Below, piece by piece: positions 63,373 to 64,000 of a stretch of DNA of 64,000 nucleotides (the first letter of the stretch is position 1; each line of letters opens with the position of its first letter). Source of the DNA: an uncultured Paenibacillaceae bacterium (GTDB lineage Bacteria; Bacillota; Bacilli; Aneurinibacillales; Aneurinibacillaceae). Where the stretch lies: the NCBI GenBank assembly GCA_946478845.1, contig CAMLDI010000006.1, forward strand, positions 1 through 64,000. Direction: 5' to 3'. The position numbers and the translations under genes are program-made. A model generated the notes under the pieces. That model was not told the origin of the DNA. It was given only the letters and a program-made list of their open reading frames with translations, and ran no database searches.

Positions 63373-64000
63373 TTACTGTAACTTGTGCTCCTTATCCTGG
63401 ATGGGCAATGCGATTGTAAATGTACTTCCCTTTCCTACGTTACTTTGCACTTGAATGGTTCCCCCATGAGCGGTAACAATCCAATTTGCGATGGATAAAC
63501 CTAAACCTGTCCCCCCCATTTCCCGGGAACGGCCTTTATCCACCCGATAAAAACGGTCAAAAATTCGTTCCGCCTGTTGTGGCGTCATCCCAACTCCATT
63601 GTCTTTCACAATGATTTGAATTCCTTTTCCCGATGCTTCAATTCCCAGGGAGATGCCTCCTTTTTCCGGGGTGTATTTCATTGCATTATCTAATAGGATA
63701 TACAAAAGTTGGGTAATTCTCTCCCGATCCGCAAAAACAGGAATCATCTCATCACCCGTTAAAGTGAAGGTTTGTTCCTTTTTGGCCACTATGGGTTGTA
63801 ACGTTCTAGCCACCTGATCTGCCACCATTCGCAGATCGAAAGATTCCCGGTTTAACTCAAGGGTACCGGAATCAGCCCGGGCTAGAGTTAATAAATCACC
63901 TACAAGTTTGCTCATGCGCCCTACTTCGTCTTTCATATCCTCCAAAACCTGGCGAGAAAAATCATTTAACTGATTTTCCTCTTCGGACTCAACAACCTCA
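63373..64000 (-). CDS. Sensor histidine kinase (5' end outside window)
   Basis: The C-terminal 208 or so residues of a HAMP/HisKA-type kinase. The helix after the phosphoacceptor (LVGDLLTLARADSG) and the HATPase domain (LLDNAMKYTPEKGG, VKDNGVGM, GTGLGLSIANWIV) are complete. The phosphoacceptor histidine, HAMP domain and sensor are beyond the right edge, as is any response regulator. It is upstream of the histidine-rich membrane protein gene. Confidence 0.9.
   Translation of the reverse strand, partial: EVVESEEENQLNDFSRQVLEDMKDEVGRMSKLVGDLLTLARADSGTLELNRESFDLRMVADQVARTLQPIVAKKEQTFTLTGDEMIPVFADRERITQLLYILLDNAMKYTPEKGGISLGIEASGKGIQIIVKDNGVGMTPQQAERIFDRFYRVDKGRSREMGGTGLGLSIANWIVTAHGGTIQVQSNVGKGSTFTIALPIQDKEHKLQ

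Overview
The window comes from a low-GC, endospore-forming member of the Bacillales. The evidence is gene content and gene order. Spore genes include the 5' end of spoIVA, spoVIF, ypeB, spmA/spmB/dacB and a gerABC-type operon. The long stretches spoIVA-yphF-yphE-gpsA-plsY-der-yphA-fni-rpsA-plsC-cmk-ypfB-ypeB, prsW/ypdA, ypbD-recS-ypbB-fer, resABCDE-rluB-spmBA-dacB and scpBA-ribHABED-ppiB follow the Bacillus subtilis order with local losses and insertions. A fused 2-oxoacid:ferredoxin oxidoreductase beside ResABCDE suggests a facultative or microaerobic metabolism. The sequence alone does not fix the genus. I found no rRNA, tRNA, CRISPR array, insertion sequence, integrase or prophage module.

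Layout. 1-12.6 kb is almost entirely on the minus strand: spoIVA start, a lipoprotein/ferredoxin/YphE cluster, lipid and isoprenoid enzymes, Der GTPase, S1-like protein, CMP kinase and YpeB, then PrsW. 12.6-17.9 kb holds asparaginase, the bacillithiol-related reductase YpdA, an unusual primase-helicase fusion, MecA/YpbH and a small alarmone synthetase. 18.4-21.8 kb is the oxidoreductase operon. 22.2-28.1 kb carries a thioredoxin-reductase-like flavoprotein, bacterial XPB helicase, a CAAX-type protease, RecS and YpbB. 28.3-36 kb is mostly plus strand: ferredoxin, T-box-controlled serA, a K+ channel, a single-domain flavoprotein, a short-chain dehydrogenase, a cyclophilin lipoprotein and a thioesterase. 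36.1-42.3 kb is a spore-flavoured block of gerABC, a membrane FMN protein and two convergent DUF4183-type genes. 42.4-48.5 kb is resABCDE, minus strand. 49-52.1 kb is rluB-spmB-spmA-dacB. 53.9-59.7 kb is scpAB, a site-2 protease and the riboflavin operon behind an FMN riboswitch. 59.7-64 kb holds cyclophilin, a MASE3-PAS-GGDEF-EAL protein, a haem-type membrane protein and a histidine kinase cut by the window edge.

How the genes work together. The main themes are membrane lipid synthesis (GpsA, PlsY, PlsC), sporulation and germination, respiratory cytochrome c assembly under ResDE control, flavin synthesis, ferredoxin-linked metabolism (two small ferredoxins plus the oxidoreductase), and DNA processing (RecS, XPB, ScpAB, primase-helicase).

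Most unusual: (1) a gene at 14.7-16.2 kb joining a DnaG-like core with apparently degraded TOPRIM residues to a complete DnaB-type helicase motor; (2) a dispersed, structured, terminator-ended repeat in two full copies (16.3 and 41.4 kb) and one hairpin remnant (9.93 kb); (3) the two-polypeptide oxidoreductase with alpha-beta and gamma-delta fusions; (4) ypeB without sleB beside it.
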